64,000 nt of DNA from CAVXNP01 sp963763305 (GCA_963763305.1 CAVXNP010000001.1:124001-188000), one strand, 5' to 3'; shown: positions 10,392-22,264, counted from the first letter of the stretch. Notes: generated by a model not told the origin, from the sequence alone. Made by a program: numbers and translations.

Positions 10392-11740
10392 CAGCCGGTC
10401 ACGCCCAGCGCGCGCAGCAGTCCGCGCGCCTTGGCCCGGGTCTCGTCCAGTTCGGCCGCGGCGACCGAGTCGGCCACGATGCCCGCGCCGGCACGCCATT
10501 GCACCTGGTCGCCGCACTGGGTCAGCGTGCGGATGAGGATGTTCAGGTCCATGTCGCCGTTGCGGTCCAGGTAGCCCATCGCGCCGGTGTAGGCGCCGCG
10601 CGGCGCGTCCTCCAGCGTCGGCAATGATCTCCATGCAGCGCACCTTGGGACAACCGGTGATGGTGCCGCCGGGAAAGGTCGCCGCGATCACCTGCCCCGG
10701 CGTGACGCCCGGGCGCAGTCGGCCGCGCACGTTGGAGACGATGTGGTGCACGTGGGCGTAACTCTCCACCACCATCAGCTCGTCGACCTCGACCGTACCC
10801 GGCACGCATACGCGCCCCAGATCGTTGCGCTCCAGGTCGATCAGCATCACGTGCTCGGCGCGCTCCTTGGGATGCCCGCTGAGCTCGCGGATGCGCTCGG
10901 CGTCGTCGTCGCCCGGGGTGCGTGGGCGGGTGCCGGCGATCGGTCGCGTCTGCGCCAGCCCGTCGCGCACCTCGACCAGCCGCTCCGGCGAGGAGCTGGC
11001 CACGGCCCAGCCGGGTTGCTGCAACAGTCCGGCGAACGGCGCCGGATTGGCGCGGCGCAGCGCGCGTAGAGCGCCGCCGGCTCGGGCGCGACGCGCGTAT
11101 CGTGCGCACCAGGCGCGCGACAGGTTGACCTGGAAGATGTCGCCCGCCTGCAGATGCTCGTGGATGCGCTCGACACCGTCCAGGAACGACTGCGGCGTGT
11201 CCTCCCGTATCTCGCGCGCCGACGGCAGCGGCGCTATCGGAAGCTCCGGCGCAGTGTCCAGGTCGTGCTGCATGTGCTCGAGCAGGGCCTCGAATCCCGG
11301 CTCGGCCACCAGCACCGTGCATTCGCGCTGATGATCGACGATCACCGCCGCTGGACAGCGCAGCGCCAGCGCCACCGGCAGCCGCGCATCGGCGCGCAAC
11401 TGCAGTCGCGGCTCGATTTCGGCCGCCAGCTCATAGGCCAGCATCAGCACCCAGCCGCCATGGAACGGCAAACCGTCCTCTTCCCGCGGCAGCCGCCCGG
11501 CCTGCCAGGCTTCATCCAGGGCCTGCAGGAAGCCACCCGTGCGCTCGCCCTGGGGATCGCGCACACGCCCATCCGCATGCAGCGCCAGGGTCGCCTGCGG
11601 AAAAGCGAACAGGATGTCGTAGCGCGACTGCGGCGTACCGTGTACCACGCTCTGCAGCAGACACGGGTAGCGCTCGGGAAAGCGGCGGCCGCCGCGAGCA
11701 GGTCGCGGTGGCCGCCCAGCGTGCGGCGATGACAGCTCAC
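10391..11740 (-). CDS. pabB: Aminodeoxychorismate synthase component I (two apparent frame breaks)
   Basis: The chorismate-binding domain is recognisable from [46 protein letters not shown] and [16 protein letters not shown]. It converts chorismate and glutamine-derived ammonia to 4-amino-4-deoxychorismate. The N terminus (GTG at 11740) joins the main frame by restoring one missing base near 11680 ([13 protein letters not shown]). The C terminus joins the frame [17 protein letters not shown] by removing one base near 10620. It stops on the pabC start and follows fabF by 10 bp, so folate genes hang on the fatty acid cluster. Confidence 0.9.
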
Positions 11741-11750
11741 GCCTGCGTGC

Positions 11751-12993
11751 TTATGGCGCGCGGCGGAAGACCAGGGTGCCGTTGGTGCCGCCGAAGCCGA
11801 ACGAGTTGGACATGGCCACGTCGAAAGATGCCTCGCGCGCGGTATGCGGCACGAAGTCCAGGTCGCAGCCTTCGCTGGGTTCGTCCAGATTGATCGTCGG
11901 CGGCAACACCTGGTCGCGCAACGCCAGCACGCGTGAAGATCGCCTCGACGCCGCCGGCCGCACCGAGCAGATGGCCGGTCATGGACTTGGTCGAGCTCAT
12001 CGCCAGCTTGTAGGCGTGATCGCCGAACACCTTCCTGGCGGCCATCACCTCGCCCAGGTCGCCCAGCGGGGTGGACGTGCCGTGGGCATTGACGTACTGC
12101 ACCTGCTCCGGCGCGATGCCGGCGTCGGCCAGCGCGTTCTGCATGCAGCGGGCGGCACCCTCGCCGTCCTCACTCGGCGCGGTCATGTGGTAGGCATCGC
12201 CGCTCATGCCGAAACCGGCCAGCTCGGCGTAGATGCGCGCGCCGCGTGCCTTGGCATGCTCGTATTCCTCGAGCATCAGCACGCCGGCGCCGTCGGACAG
12301 CACGAAGCCGTCGCGGTCCTTGTCCCACGGACGGCTGGCCTTGGTCGGCTCGTCGTTGCGGGTGGACATCGCCTTGGCCGAGCAGAAGCCGGCCATCGCC
12401 GTGCCGGTGGTGGCGAATTCGGCGCCGCCGGCGATCATCGCGTCGGCATCGCCGTGCTGGATCATCCGCGCGGCCAGGCCGATGTTGTGGGTGGCCGTGG
12501 TGCAGGCGGTGACGCAGGCGATGTTCGGGCCCTTCAGACCGAACATGATCGAAAGCTGGCCCGAGACCATGTTGATGATCGAGCTGGGCACGAAGAACGG
12601 CGAGACACGGCGCGGCCCCTTGGCGGCCAGCTCCAGCGTGGTCGACTCGATGGTGTAGAGGCCGCCGATGCCGGCGCCCACTGCCACGCCGATGCGCGGC
12701 GCGTTGTCCTCGGTCACTTCCAGCCCGGAATCGCGCAGCGCCTGGGTGCCGGCGGCGACGCCGTAGTGGATGAAAGGATCCATCTTCTTGACGTCCTTGG
12801 CGGGCATCCACTCGGAGGGATCGAAATCACGCACCTGGCCGGCGATGCGCGTGGCATAACCTGTGGCGTCGAAGTGGGTGACCGGGCCGATGCCGCTGAC
12901 GCCCTTGAGGATGTGATCCCAGGCGGTGGCGATGTCGTTGCCGACCGGCGAGATGATGCCCATGCCGGTCACTACCACACGTCGCTTGCTCAT
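11751..12993 (-). CDS. fabF: 3-oxoacyl-ACP synthase II (one apparent frame break)
   Basis: This condensing enzyme elongates acyl-ACP in type II fatty acid synthesis. The nucleophile is in the motif [10 protein letters not shown], and the two catalytic His are in [11 protein letters not shown] and GHLLGAAGG. The start [12 protein letters not shown] at 12993 was preferred to an upstream in-frame start. After AIFT near 11933 one extra base shifts the frame; removing it restores [16 protein letters not shown] and the typical C terminus [14 protein letters not shown], stopping at 11751. Product about 413 residues. A hairpin terminator separates it from acpP. Confidence 0.94.
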
Positions 12994-13107
12994 CGATGTC
13001 CTTCCTTCCTGATTCTTCGCCAAGCTGCCCTCGCGGCAGCGGGCCCGCGCCGTCGCGAGCGGGGGTCCGTCCGCCACCATACGGGAACGGACGTTACCGA
13101 TTGCAGA

Positions 13108-13134
13108 AACGAAAACTGCGCCAAGGTGGCGCAG
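13108..13134 (-). terminator. Intrinsic terminator between acpP and fabF
   Basis: On the minus strand an 8-bp stem CTGCGCCA / TGGCGCAG with a 3-base loop is followed by TTTTCGTTT. It lies downstream of acpP and upstream of fabF, so it probably sets the high acpP to fabF transcript ratio by partial termination. Confidence 0.65.
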
Positions 13135-13195
13135 CTTTCGATATCGCCACGTGAACGGTCACCGACGCCATGGCGCCCGTCACCGTCACCGTCGA

Positions 13196-13435
13196 TCAAT
13201 CCTTGGAGTGGGCCTTGATGTAGTCGACGGCCTGCTGCACGGTGGTGATCTTCTCGGCTTCTTCGTCCGGGATCTCGGTCTCGAACTCTTCCTCGAGAGC
13301 CATCACCAGCTCGACCGTGTCCAGCGAGTCAGCGCCCAGGTCGTCCACGAACGAGGCGTTCGCCGTGACTTCATCTTCTTTCACGCCCAGCTGCTCGATA
13401 ACGATTTTCTTGACGCGCTCTTCGATGGTGCTCAT
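13196..13435 (-). CDS. acpP: Acyl carrier protein
   Basis: This small acidic protein of 79 residues carries growing acyl chains on a phosphopantetheine arm. The attachment serine is Ser37 in the motif [19 protein letters not shown]. The sequence is close to that of typical gammaproteobacterial AcpP throughout. It lies between fabG and fabF, and the 214 bp upstream (13436-13649) hold no gene and probably its promoter. Confidence 0.98.
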   Translation of the reverse strand: MSTIEERVKKIVIEQLGVKEDEVTANASFVDDLGADSLDTVELVMALEEEFETEIPDEEAEKITTVQQAVDYIKAHSKD

Positions 13436-13649
13436 GTTGCAAAACCTCCCAAGGAGAAATTCCTGTCAGCGCCGGTTCGCCCGGCAAAGGCCGGCGGATT
13501 GTATGGGCTAAACCGCGAGGCCGCCATCTTCCACCGACACGGGTAAACGCCAGATTACTGGAACCGGCGAAAGGGTAATTGTCGCCTAAAAAGCGGCCGC
13601 TGGCGACAACCGGCGAAAATTGCCCCGCGCGCGGCCATGCACGGCGCGA

Positions 13650-14394
13650 TCAGGGCATGTACATGCCGCCATTGACATGCAGGGTTTCGCCGGTGATGTA
13701 CGCGGCCGCCGGCGACGCCAGGAAGCCCACCGCCTTGGCGATGTCGGTCGCTTCACCCAGCCGTCCCAACGCGATCTGTCCCAGCAGCGCTTGCCTGGAC
13801 TCCTCCGGCAGCGCGCGGGTCATGTCGGTGTCGATGAAGCCGGGCGCGACCACGTTGACGGTGATCCCGCGAGTGCCGATCTCGCGTGCCAGCGACTTGG
13901 AAAAGGCGATGATGCCGGCCTTGGCCGCGGCGTAGTTGGCCTGCCCCGGGTTGCCGGTCAGACCGATCACCGAGGCGATCGAGATGATGCGCCCCTTGCG
14001 CGCCTTCATCATGCCGCGCATCACCGCCTTGGAGGTGCGATAGACCGAGGTGAGGTTGGTATCGATGATCGCCTGCCAGTCGTCTTCCTTCATCCGCATC
14101 AGCAGCTGGTCGCGGGTGATGCCGGCATTGTTGACCAGGATCGAGACGGCACCGAACTCCTTGCCGATCGCATCGATCAGCGCCTTCCACCGCGGCGCCG
14201 TCGGTCACATTCAGCACGCGGCCGTGGCCGCCCTGCGCCGCCATCCGCGCGCCGATCGCCGCGGCGCCGGCTTCGCTGGTCGCCGTGCCGATCACGGTCG
14301 CACCCATCGCCGCCAGCTCGTCGGCGATGGCCGCGCCGATGCCGCGGCTGGCGCCGGTGACCAGAGCGATTTCACCCTTGAGGGTCTGGTTCAT
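13650..14394 (-). CDS. fabG: 3-oxoacyl-ACP reductase (one apparent frame break)
   Basis: This NADPH-dependent short-chain dehydrogenase reduces beta-ketoacyl-ACP. The N-terminal part has the cofactor motif TGASRGIGAAIA; the C-terminal part has the catalytic serine region SIASVIG and the YxxxK motif in NYAAAKAG. The two halves lie in different frames, meeting near 14188 where GAAGGCGCTG seems to carry one extra G; repaired, the join reads AAVEALIDAIGKEFG. Product about 247 residues. It lies between fabD and acpP as expected. Confidence 0.94.
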
Positions 14395-14445
14395 TGAGTT
14401 GTCCTTTGCGAGATGAATCGGGAAACGGTGAAGCCGGTCGGGCGG

Positions 14446-15395
14446 TCAGGCCCAGTCGGCGCGAGCGGCCTGGATCTCGTCCGGACCGCCGATGGCGCGC
14501 GCCGTCCAGGTGCTTGTCGATGCGCTTGATCAGGCCACTGAGCACCTTGCCCGGGCCGCACTCGGCCACTCGGGCGGCCCCGTTCGCGGCCAGCGCCTGC
14601 ACGCACTGGGTCCAGCGCACCGGCAGATACAGCTGGCGCTGCAACGCACCGCGGATCGCCTCGACGCTGTCGTAGGCGTCGTGCCTCGGCATTCTGCACC
14701 ACCGGAATCGAGGGCATCTGCCAGGCGAGGGCCTGCATGCGCTGGCCCAGTTGCTCTGCCGCTTCGCGCATCAATGCGCAATGCGACGGCACGGAGACGG
14801 CCAGCTTGATCGCCCTTTTCGCACCGAGCTCGGACAGACGGGCCAGCGCGCGATCCACGGCCTCGACGTTGCCGGCGATCACCAACTGCCCGGGCGAGTT
14901 GAAATTGGCCGGCGACACCACCTGGCCCTGGGCCACTTCCTCGCAGACTTCGGCGATCCGGGCGTCGTCCATGCCCAGAATCGCGGCCATCGCGCCCACG
15001 CCAGGCGGAACCGCCGCCTGCATCAGACGACCGCGCTCGGCCACCAGGGCGCAGGCATCGTGAAGCGAGAGCGCGCCGGCACACACCAGCGCGCTGTACT
15101 CGCCCAGGCTGTGACCGGCCAGTTGCGCCGGCTGCGGACCGCCGAGCTTCTGCCACACCCGCCACACGGCGACGCTGGCCGCCAGCAGCGCCGGCTGGGT
15201 GTGCTCGGTGCGATTGAGCTGCTCTTCCGGGCCCTGCTGGCTCAGCGCCCACAGATCGACGCCGGCCCCCTGCGAGCCCTCTTCGAAGGTCGCACGGACC
15301 TCGTCATGGGCGGCCGCCAGCGTGGCCAGCATGCCCACCGACTGCGAACCCTGGCCGGGGAAAACGAAGGCGAGCGAATCGGAGCGTGGGGTCAT
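14446..15395 (-). CDS. fabD: Malonyl-CoA:ACP transacylase (two apparent frame breaks)
   Basis: The enzyme loads malonyl groups onto ACP. The oxyanion motif FVFPGQGSQSVGM, the nucleophile motif AGHSLGEYSAL and the SVPSHCALM histidine are all in the first frame. The phase changes near 14693 (VQNAEHDAYDSVEAI after removal of one G) and near 14505 (DKHLDARAIGGPDEI), giving the stop at 14446. The start is the ATG at 15395 (MTPRSDSLAFVF); a TTG at 15404 is less likely. Product about 316 residues, the normal length. Confidence 0.93.
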
Positions 15396-15478
15396 CGGCG
15401 GCAAGTCCAGGCAAGGTAAAGCGCGAATGGTGCCAGTTTCGTCCGGCGTACGCAGCCGTACAGCCGCTCGCGACCACG

Positions 15479-15501
15479 AAAAAGGCCGCCCGGAGGCGGC
15501 C
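15479..15501 (-). terminator. Intrinsic terminator between fabH and fabD
   Basis: On the minus strand a 7-bp GGCCGCC / GGCGGCC stem with a 4-base loop is followed by five T. It sits in the 141-bp gap after fabH, so fabD-fabG may depend partly on their own promoter or on read-through. Confidence 0.65.
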
Positions 15502-15536
15502 CTGATCGATCCACGGCAGGCCGTTGCCCGCCAGGC

Positions 15537-16511
15537 TCAATAGCGCAACAGCGCCGATGCCCAGGTGAAACCGCCACCGAAGGCTTCCAGCAGCAGGTTC
15601 TGGCCACGCTTGACCTTGCCCGAGCGAACCGCGTGATCCAGCGCCAGCGGCACCGAGCCGGACGAGGTGTTGGCATGCTGGTCGACAGTCACGATGACCT
15701 GTTCCATCGACATGTTGAGCCGCTTGGCGGTGGCCTCGATGATGCGCAGATTGGCCTGGTGCGGGATCAACCAATCCAGCTCGGAGGCCTGCATGCCGCC
15801 GGCGGTGAGCGTTTCCTCGACCAGCGAATCCAGGGTCTTGACCGCCACCTTGAATACTTCGCGTCCGGCCATCTTGATCCGCACGCCATGGTTGGGCTCG
15901 TCGCGGAAGCCCACCGAGACGCCGACCGGGTTCCACAGCAGCTCCTTGTAGCCGCCGTCGGCATGCAGACAGGTGGCAAAGATGCCCGGCTCGTCGCTGG
16001 CCTCCAGCACCACCGCGCCGGCACCGTCGCCGAACAGCACGCAGGTCTCGCGCTCGTTCCAGTCGACCATGCGGGTCAATGTCTCGGCGCCGATCACCAG
16101 CACCTTTTTCGACTGGCCACAGCGGATGAACTTGTCCGCGATGCCCAGCGCGTAGACGAAGCCCGAGCAGGCGGCATTGACGTCGAACGCGGCACAGCCG
16201 TTCGCGCCCAGCCGGTGCTGTACCAGGCAGGCGGTGGACGGAAAGATCAGGTCCGGCGTGGTGGTGCCCAGCACGATCAGGTCCAGCTCGCTGGCCTTGA
16301 CCCCGGCCGCCTCCAGCGCACGCTCGGCCGCCTGCAACGCCAGGTCGCCGGTGGTCTGGCCCTCGGCTGCGACATGACGCTGGCGGATGCCGGTTCGGGA
16401 GCGGATCCATTCGTCGCTGGTCTCGACGAACTGTTCCAGATCGGCGTTGGTCAGCACGCGCTCGGGCAGTGCGCTACCGGTGCCGGTGATACGGGCGTAG
16501 ATCGGGGCCAT
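15537..16511 (-). CDS. fabH: 3-oxoacyl-ACP synthase III
   Basis: The product of 324 residues starts fatty acid synthesis by condensing acetyl-CoA with malonyl-ACP. The active cysteine is Cys115 in [12 protein letters not shown]; the catalytic His and Asn are in [10 protein letters not shown] and [12 protein letters not shown]. The frame is intact. It follows rpmF directly: there is no plsX between them, unlike the enteric order rpmF-plsX-fabH. Confidence 0.97.
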   Translation of the reverse strand: MAPIYARITGTGSALPERVLTNADLEQFVETSDEWIRSRTGIRQRHVAAEGQTTGDLALQAAERALEAAGVKASELDLIVLGTTTPDLIFPSTACLVQHRLGANGCAAFDVNAACSGFVYALGIADKFIRCGQSKKVLVIGAETLTRMVDWNERETCVLFGDGAGAVVLEASDEPGIFATCLHADGGYKELLWNPVGVSVGFRDEPNHGVRIKMAGREVFKVAVKTLDSLVEETLTAGGMQASELDWLIPHQANLRIIEATAKRLNMSMEQVIVTVDQHANTSSGSVPLALDHAVRSGKVKRGQNLLLEAFGGGFTWASALLRY

Positions 16512-16582
16512 TGACTATCCATACAGTGCGGTCAGGCCTCACCACGCGGGCCCGAACTGCAACGTTACGTTCACGAACGCCG

Positions 16583-16611
16583 GAAAGCAAAGCGGCGCGT
16601 CGCCGCGCCGC
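16583..16611 (-). terminator. Probable intrinsic terminator downstream of rpmF
   Basis: On the minus strand GCGGCGCG and CGCGCCGC form an 8-bp stem with a 4-base loop followed by TTTGCTTTCC. It lies between rpmF and fabH. The T tract is interrupted, so it may be leaky. Confidence 0.5.
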
Positions 16612-16664
16612 CATGCATCACATCGATTCCTGCCGTCGTGCCGGGACGCATCCCGGCAGCCGGA

Positions 16665-16856
16665 TCAATCCTCTTCGACCGCCGTGCTGGTCTCGATCAC
16701 CTTCTTGCCACGGTAGTAGCCGTCGGCGGTGACGTGATGGCGCAGATGCACTTCGCCGCTGGTCGGGTCGGTCGACAGCTGCACGGTCTTCAGCGCATCG
16801 TGCGAACGGCGCATGCCGCGGGTGGACGGGGTCTTGCGGCTCTTGGCAACGGCCAT
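16665..16856 (-). CDS. rpmF: 50S ribosomal protein L32
   Basis: This 63-residue basic protein begins [20 protein letters not shown], the family N terminus, and has the expected [14 protein letters not shown] segment. It lacks the zinc cysteines found in some L32 forms, as is usual in Gammaproteobacteria. It lies 27 bp downstream of the YceD gene. Confidence 0.97.
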   Translation of the reverse strand: MAVAKSRKTPSTRGMRRSHDALKTVQLSTDPTSGEVHLRHHVTADGYYRGKKVIETSTAVEED

Positions 16857-16883
16857 GGCGGATCTCCAGCTAGATATCGCTAT

Positions 16884-17408
16884 TCAAAGCGGGGGTTTCT
16901 TGAGTTCGCGCAACACCGCGAACGGATTTTCAGCCCGTTCCGACCCGGAGTCCTGCTCCGTGTCGGCACCGGTCAATTCTTCGGGCAACCGGCTGTCCGG
17001 GTTGACCGGAACCAGCGGCAGCACCAACAACAATTCGTCCTCGATCACCTCGGACGGGTTCAACTGCCCGTCCTCGCTGACCAGTACCGGCTCGACCCCG
17101 GGCGGCAACGCCGCCTCTTCGCGCTCGGCCTTGATCAGGCCCAGGCGTCCATCGACCGTCACCGGCATCACGAACGGCTCGAGCGAACGTTGGCACAGCA
17201 GCGTCAGCGGAGCCTGGACGCGGACATCGAGATAAGCGGTACCGTACTCGTCGCGCCCGAAATCGAGCTCGTAGCGCGCCACGCCTTCCTTGCCTGCCAG
17301 GGCATCGCGCAGGCGGGGCATCGAGGCAATCGGTAGTTCACCGGCAAACGAACGCCGCGCCGAGACCATGCGCCAAGCATCCACGGACTCTGGCAGGGTC
17401 ACGGACAT
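16884..17408 (-). CDS. yceD: YceD/DUF177 family protein (23S rRNA accumulation)
   Basis: The product of 174 residues matches the DUF177 family by the motif TLLCQRSLEPF, the acidic EDELLLVLPLVP segment near residue 120, and the C-terminal NPFAVLRELK. Family members upstream of rpmF are linked to 23S rRNA accumulation. It is the first gene of the rpmF transcript, and the gap to the divergent gene at 17506 is 97 bp. Confidence 0.93.
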   Translation of the reverse strand: MSVTLPESVDAWRMVSARRSFAGELPIASMPRLRDALAGKEGVARYELDFGRDEYGTAYLDVRVQAPLTLLCQRSLEPFVMPVTVDGRLGLIKAEREEAALPPGVEPVLVSEDGQLNPSEVIEDELLLVLPLVPVNPDSRLPEELTGADTEQDSGSERAENPFAVLRELKKPPL

Positions 17409-17505
17409 AATCGCGAAAGCTTATGTTTGACGGGCAGCCAAGTCAACTGGAAAGTGGTCCCGGGGTGAACATCCCGTCATCTGCGCGCTCTTTCGAGCCG
17501 TCGTT

Positions 17506-18018
17506 TTGCCTCCACCACCACGCATGCGGCAGACTGCCCCGACTCCCGCCACCGAGTTTGCCGTGACCGCTTCGCTGACCCTGGGCATTGTCGTGCTTTT
17601 CATCCTGCTGATGGTGGCGGTGAGCCTGAGCCTGCTGCGCCGGCGCCAGCAGGACCAGCGCTCGGACAGCCTGCATCGCCTGCTCGACCTGGCCGACCTG
17701 CTCGAAGCCAACCTGAAGACCTGCCGCGCCGGCCTGCAGCAGGCCCATGCGGTGATGACGGTGAACCCGGACCAGCCGGCCGCCGGCGAGGAAGACGCCC
17801 GCCACGCCATCGACGCCGGCCTGCGCGCGCTTCTGCAGCAGCGGCTGTGGATCCGTGATCGCGCGCCACAGGCAAGCCAGCGCGAGCTGGACGAGGCCAC
17901 CGCGAACATGGCCGAGACGCGCAACCGCCTGCAGCCATTGCTGCGGGCGCTGGGCCAGGCCCAGCACGAGCTGGACAGCGCGATGCGCGACCAGATCCGG
18001 CGCGGCCCATCGGCATGA
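17506..18018 (+). CDS. Hypothetical single-pass membrane protein
   Basis: I do not recognise a family. The frame encodes up to 170 residues with one hydrophobic segment at about residues 23-45 (LTLGIVVLFILLMVAV), then a helical, partly coiled-coil region rich in Leu, Gln and Arg. The first 20 residues are proline-rich and may not be translated; a GTG at 17563 just before the membrane segment is an alternative start. The end overlaps the maf start (ATGA), so the two are coupled. Confidence 0.65.
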   Translation: MPPPPRMRQTAPTPATEFAVTASLTLGIVVLFILLMVAVSLSLLRRRQQDQRSDSLHRLLDLADLLEANLKTCRAGLQQAHAVMTVNPDQPAAGEEDARHAIDAGLRALLQQRLWIRDRAPQASQRELDEATANMAETRNRLQPLLRALGQAQHELDSAMRDQIRRGPSA

Positions 18019-18597
18019 GTACCGCGCTGGTCCTGGGGTCCACCTCGCGCTATCGCGCCGAGTTGCTGCGCCGCCTGGTCGACTCTTTCGAGCAGGCCGC
18101 GCCCGGTGTCGTCGAAGACCACCGTCCCGGCGAAGCGCCCGCCGATCGCGCCGCTGCGCCTGGCCGTGGCCAAGGCGGCGGCGGTGGCTGGCCAGCGCCC
18201 CGGCACCCTGGTGATCGGCTCGGACCAGGTCGCCGAACTGCAGGGCATCGCCCTGGACAAACCCGGCAGCGTCGAACGCGCGCGCGCCCAGCTGCAGGCC
18301 TGCGCCGGCCGCGAGGTGCACTTTCATACCGCGCTGTGCCTGTTCGATGCCCGCAGTGGCGCCCGGCACACCCACCTGGATCTGACCCGGGTGCGCTTCC
18401 GCGCCCTGGACGCAGCCGAGATCGACCGCTACATCGCGCGCGAACAGCCGCTGGACTGCGCCGGCAGTTTCAAGTGCGAAGGCCTGGGGATCAGCCTGTT
18501 CGAACGGATCGACAGCGCCGATCCCACCGCGCTGGTCGGGCTGCCGCTGATCGCACTGGCGCGCCTGCTGCGCGAGGCCGGGCTGTCGGTCCCCTGA
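18015..18597 (+). CDS. Maf/YceF-type nucleotide pyrophosphatase (one apparent frame break)
   Basis: The start MSTALVLGSTSRYRAELLRRL is the Maf N terminus, and VIGSDQVAEL and CAGSFKCEGLGISLFERI in the second half are the family core. In Escherichia coli the YceF member lies next to yceD-rpmF, as here, and hydrolyses m7GTP. The two halves lie in different frames and meet between about 18120 and 18170, before LAVAKAAAVAG. With one base repaired the product is about 193 residues, normal length. Confidence 0.88.
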
Positions 18598-18752
18598 CCG
18601 GACGCCACCGCCGCCGTGCCATCCGCACGCCCCACGATCCGCATGTCCTACGACCACGCACTCGGGAGGGTGGCGCTTTCGTGGCAAACCGCTCTACCGG
18701 TCGCCCCGACGAAAACCACGGATCCCGCCCCTGGGCGATGCCGGATCGACCG

Positions 18753-20372
18753 CTACGGCACGCTGGTGGCGTTGCGCCAGAACAGGCAGGAAGCCGGCGC
18801 CTTGGCCGAAGCCGGCGGGCTTGCCGGGACCGTGCCTCGATAGAAGGCGATCCGCTTGCGGCCCTGGAACAGGTCAAGCCGGCTCACCCGCTGCGGATGA
18901 TCGATGCGGCCGCATAGCGAGCCGAGCCATGCCAGTCGTTCGCGTTCGCGCAGGATCACCTCGCTGACCGCCAGCAGCATCGGTTGCGCCCGCATGCGCC
19001 CGCCGCAGGCCCGCCTCGTCCCGCCCCCAGATGGCCAGCTGCGGCGCGCGCCCGTGCTTGACGTTGAGTGGGCTGTCCAGCGAATACACCGGCTGGCGCC
19101 CGTCCAGCTGGAATTCCAGTTCGGCAGCCAGCATGAAATTGTCCGCCACCAGCACCGCTGGCCGCTGCGACAGCAGCGTGTCGGCAACATCCGCCGCTTC
19201 CCGCCAGCCGACGAAATTGCTGGGAAACGCCTTGTAGTCAGCCAATACGGTTACCGCCTGCGGGCGCGCGGCCAGCGCCAGGTAGCGCCAGCCCCAGCAA
19301 CGTTCCGGCGGCGGCCAGGCTGGCACCGGCGCGCATCGCCAGCCGCCAGCGCGCGGACGCGTGCCTCAGCAACACCGGCAGCGCCGGCAGCAGCGGCAGG
19401 TAGCCGGCCAACGGCCAGTGCACCCGGAAGCGCAGGTTGTCGGCGAAAAGGCCCAACACGAACCAGGCCAGCAGCAAGGTCGACGAGACCACCGCGATCA
19501 GGTCCCACGGCGCGCCCTCGCCGCGCCGCCGCCAGCACTGCCAGGCCGTCCACAGCAGCAGCACGTAGAGCACGGGGGTACAGGCCAGCGCCTGTTCCAG
19601 CGGCTGCGCCAGCGCGTCGGCATGGAACTGCCACGGGTTGCGCTGCACCAGCTGGAACGCCACGCCGGCACCGTGCTGGCGCCAGTTGGAGACGACCAGC
19701 GGCAGCAAGCCCAGCACGGCCACGCCCATCGCCAGCCAGAACCCGCCACGGGACCACTGCGCCCGCCCACGCGGCGTCAGCACCATCAGCGCCAGCCCGG
19801 CCAGCATGGGCATGGCGGCCCGGTAATGGGTCAGCCAGCAGATCGCCAGCGCCAGCCCGAGCACCAGCCAGTCAGCCAGGCGATCACCGTCCATCGCCCG
19901 CAACAGGGCCAGCAGCGCCAGCACGGTGGCTGCGGTCAACGGCACGTCCGGCAGCGCCATCACGCCCAGGCTTCCGGCCAGCGGCAACGCCATGCAAAGC
20001 AGGCCAGCCTGCCAACCGGCGCGGGCATCGAAAGTCTGGCGCCCGAACGCCACCACCAGCCAGGGCACCGCGCTGCCCAGCAGCAGGAACGGCCAGCGCA
20101 TGCCGAACAGGCCATGCCCCGCCACGCTTTCGCCCAGCCGGATCAACCACGCGGTCAGCGGCGGGAGGTCGCTGTAGCCCCAGGCCAGGTGTCGGCTTTC
20201 CAGCCAGTAGAACGCCTCGTCACCGAACGGAGACAGCGTGCACACGACCAGCAACTTCAAAGCGAACAGAATGACGAACGCGCCCAGGAACGCGGTTCGC
20301 CAACGCGCGAGGCCGGCCGCTACACTGGCTGTCGCGTCGACTTTCTCCGCCTGCGTCGCCCGCAAGGAACCC

Positions 20373-20374
<2 letters not shown>
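18753..20374 (-). CDS. Membrane glycosyltransferase, ArnT/PMT-like (two apparent frame breaks)
   Basis: The N-terminal half has the mark of GT39/GT83 enzymes that use polyprenyl-phosphate sugars: a first membrane helix followed by SPFGDEAFYWLESRHLAWGY with the catalytic Asp-Glu, then GYSDLPPLTAWLIRLG. About eight to ten hydrophobic helices follow and a soluble C-terminal domain (ADNFMLAAELEFQLDG, FQGRKRIAFYRG). The frame breaks near 19285 and 18993, each by what looks like one extra base. The start is uncertain: the ATG at 20374 overlaps the start of the divergent moxR gene, and a TTG slightly downstream is possible. Acceptor unknown. Confidence 0.82.
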
Positions 20375-21313
<939 letters not shown>

Positions 21314-21314
<1 letters not shown>

Positions 21315-22264
21315 TGCGCGACGCCCTGCGCCGCCTGCAGTTGCTGGCCGAGCGAAGGCTGCCTGCGCTGACCCGCTACCGTCGTCCCGAGCCGCTGCCG
21401 ATCCAGCTGAACCGGCGCCGCATCTACATCGTGCCGAGCGGTTTCGGCCTGGGCTTCACGGTGCTGCTGGGCGCGATGCTCGCCGGCGCCCTGAATTACT
21501 CGAACAATGCCGCGCTGCTGCTCACCTGCCTGCTTGGCGCAGCCAGTGCGGCGAGCATGCTGGTGGCGTTCCGCGACCTGAACGGGCTGCGGCTGACCCG
21601 GATCCGGGCAGGCCAGGCGCTGGCCGGGCAGCCGATGACACTGACCCTGGAGTTCGAGGCCACCGGCAACCGGCAGGCGATCCGGCTCGACCTGCACCCA
21701 CGCTGCTCCGTGTTCTGCGTGGAAGCCGGCCACGCCAGCGTGCCTATTTCGCTCGCCACCGAACACCGCGGCTGGCTTTCACTGCCGCGCATGCGTGTAT
21801 GGAGCAGTTGGCCCTGGGGCATGTTCCGGGTGTGGAGCTGGATCCATCCGCAGCAACAGGTGCTGGTGTGGCCGCGACCGGAAGTGGGCGGGCCGCCGCC
21901 GCCGCGTGAACGCGATCCGAGCGAGCGGCCGCGCCTGAACCGCGGCGACGACCTGGCGTCCCTGCGCGAATACCGCAGTGGCGACCCCATGCGGCACGTC
22001 GCCTGGAAGGCCAGCGCGCGGCACCACGGCTTGCTGGTCAAGGACTTCGAGCAACCCGAGACCGGGCGCGAATGGCAGCTGGACTGGCGCCAGATGCCGG
22101 GGCTGGGCCATGAAATGCGCATCGCCCGCATGGCGCGATGGGTGGGCGAGGCCAAGGCGCAGGGCCGCCGATACAGCCTGTGGTTGCCGACCGGACCGAT
22201 CGAGGCCGGCAGCGGCGCGGCGCATTACGCACGCTGCATGAGCGCGCTGGCGGTGATGCCGTGA
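21314..22264 (+). CDS. DUF58 domain protein
   Basis: The product of 316 residues has two N-terminal hydrophobic segments (about residues 38-80), then a beta-rich region, and the DUF58 signature GDDLASLREYRSGDPMRHVAWKASARH followed by LLVKDFEQPE near residue 215-250. Proteins of this type are von Willebrand-like partners of MoxR ATPases. ATG at 21314 overlaps the moxR stop (TGATG), and the end overlaps the next gene in a GTGA. Function of the trio is unproven; cell-envelope maturation is the usual suggestion. Confidence 0.93.

Noticed and set aside
9552..11648. A natural PabB-PabC fusion
   Set aside because: The long frame results from compensating breaks. A TGATG stop-start junction at 10391 separates the two genes once phases are followed.
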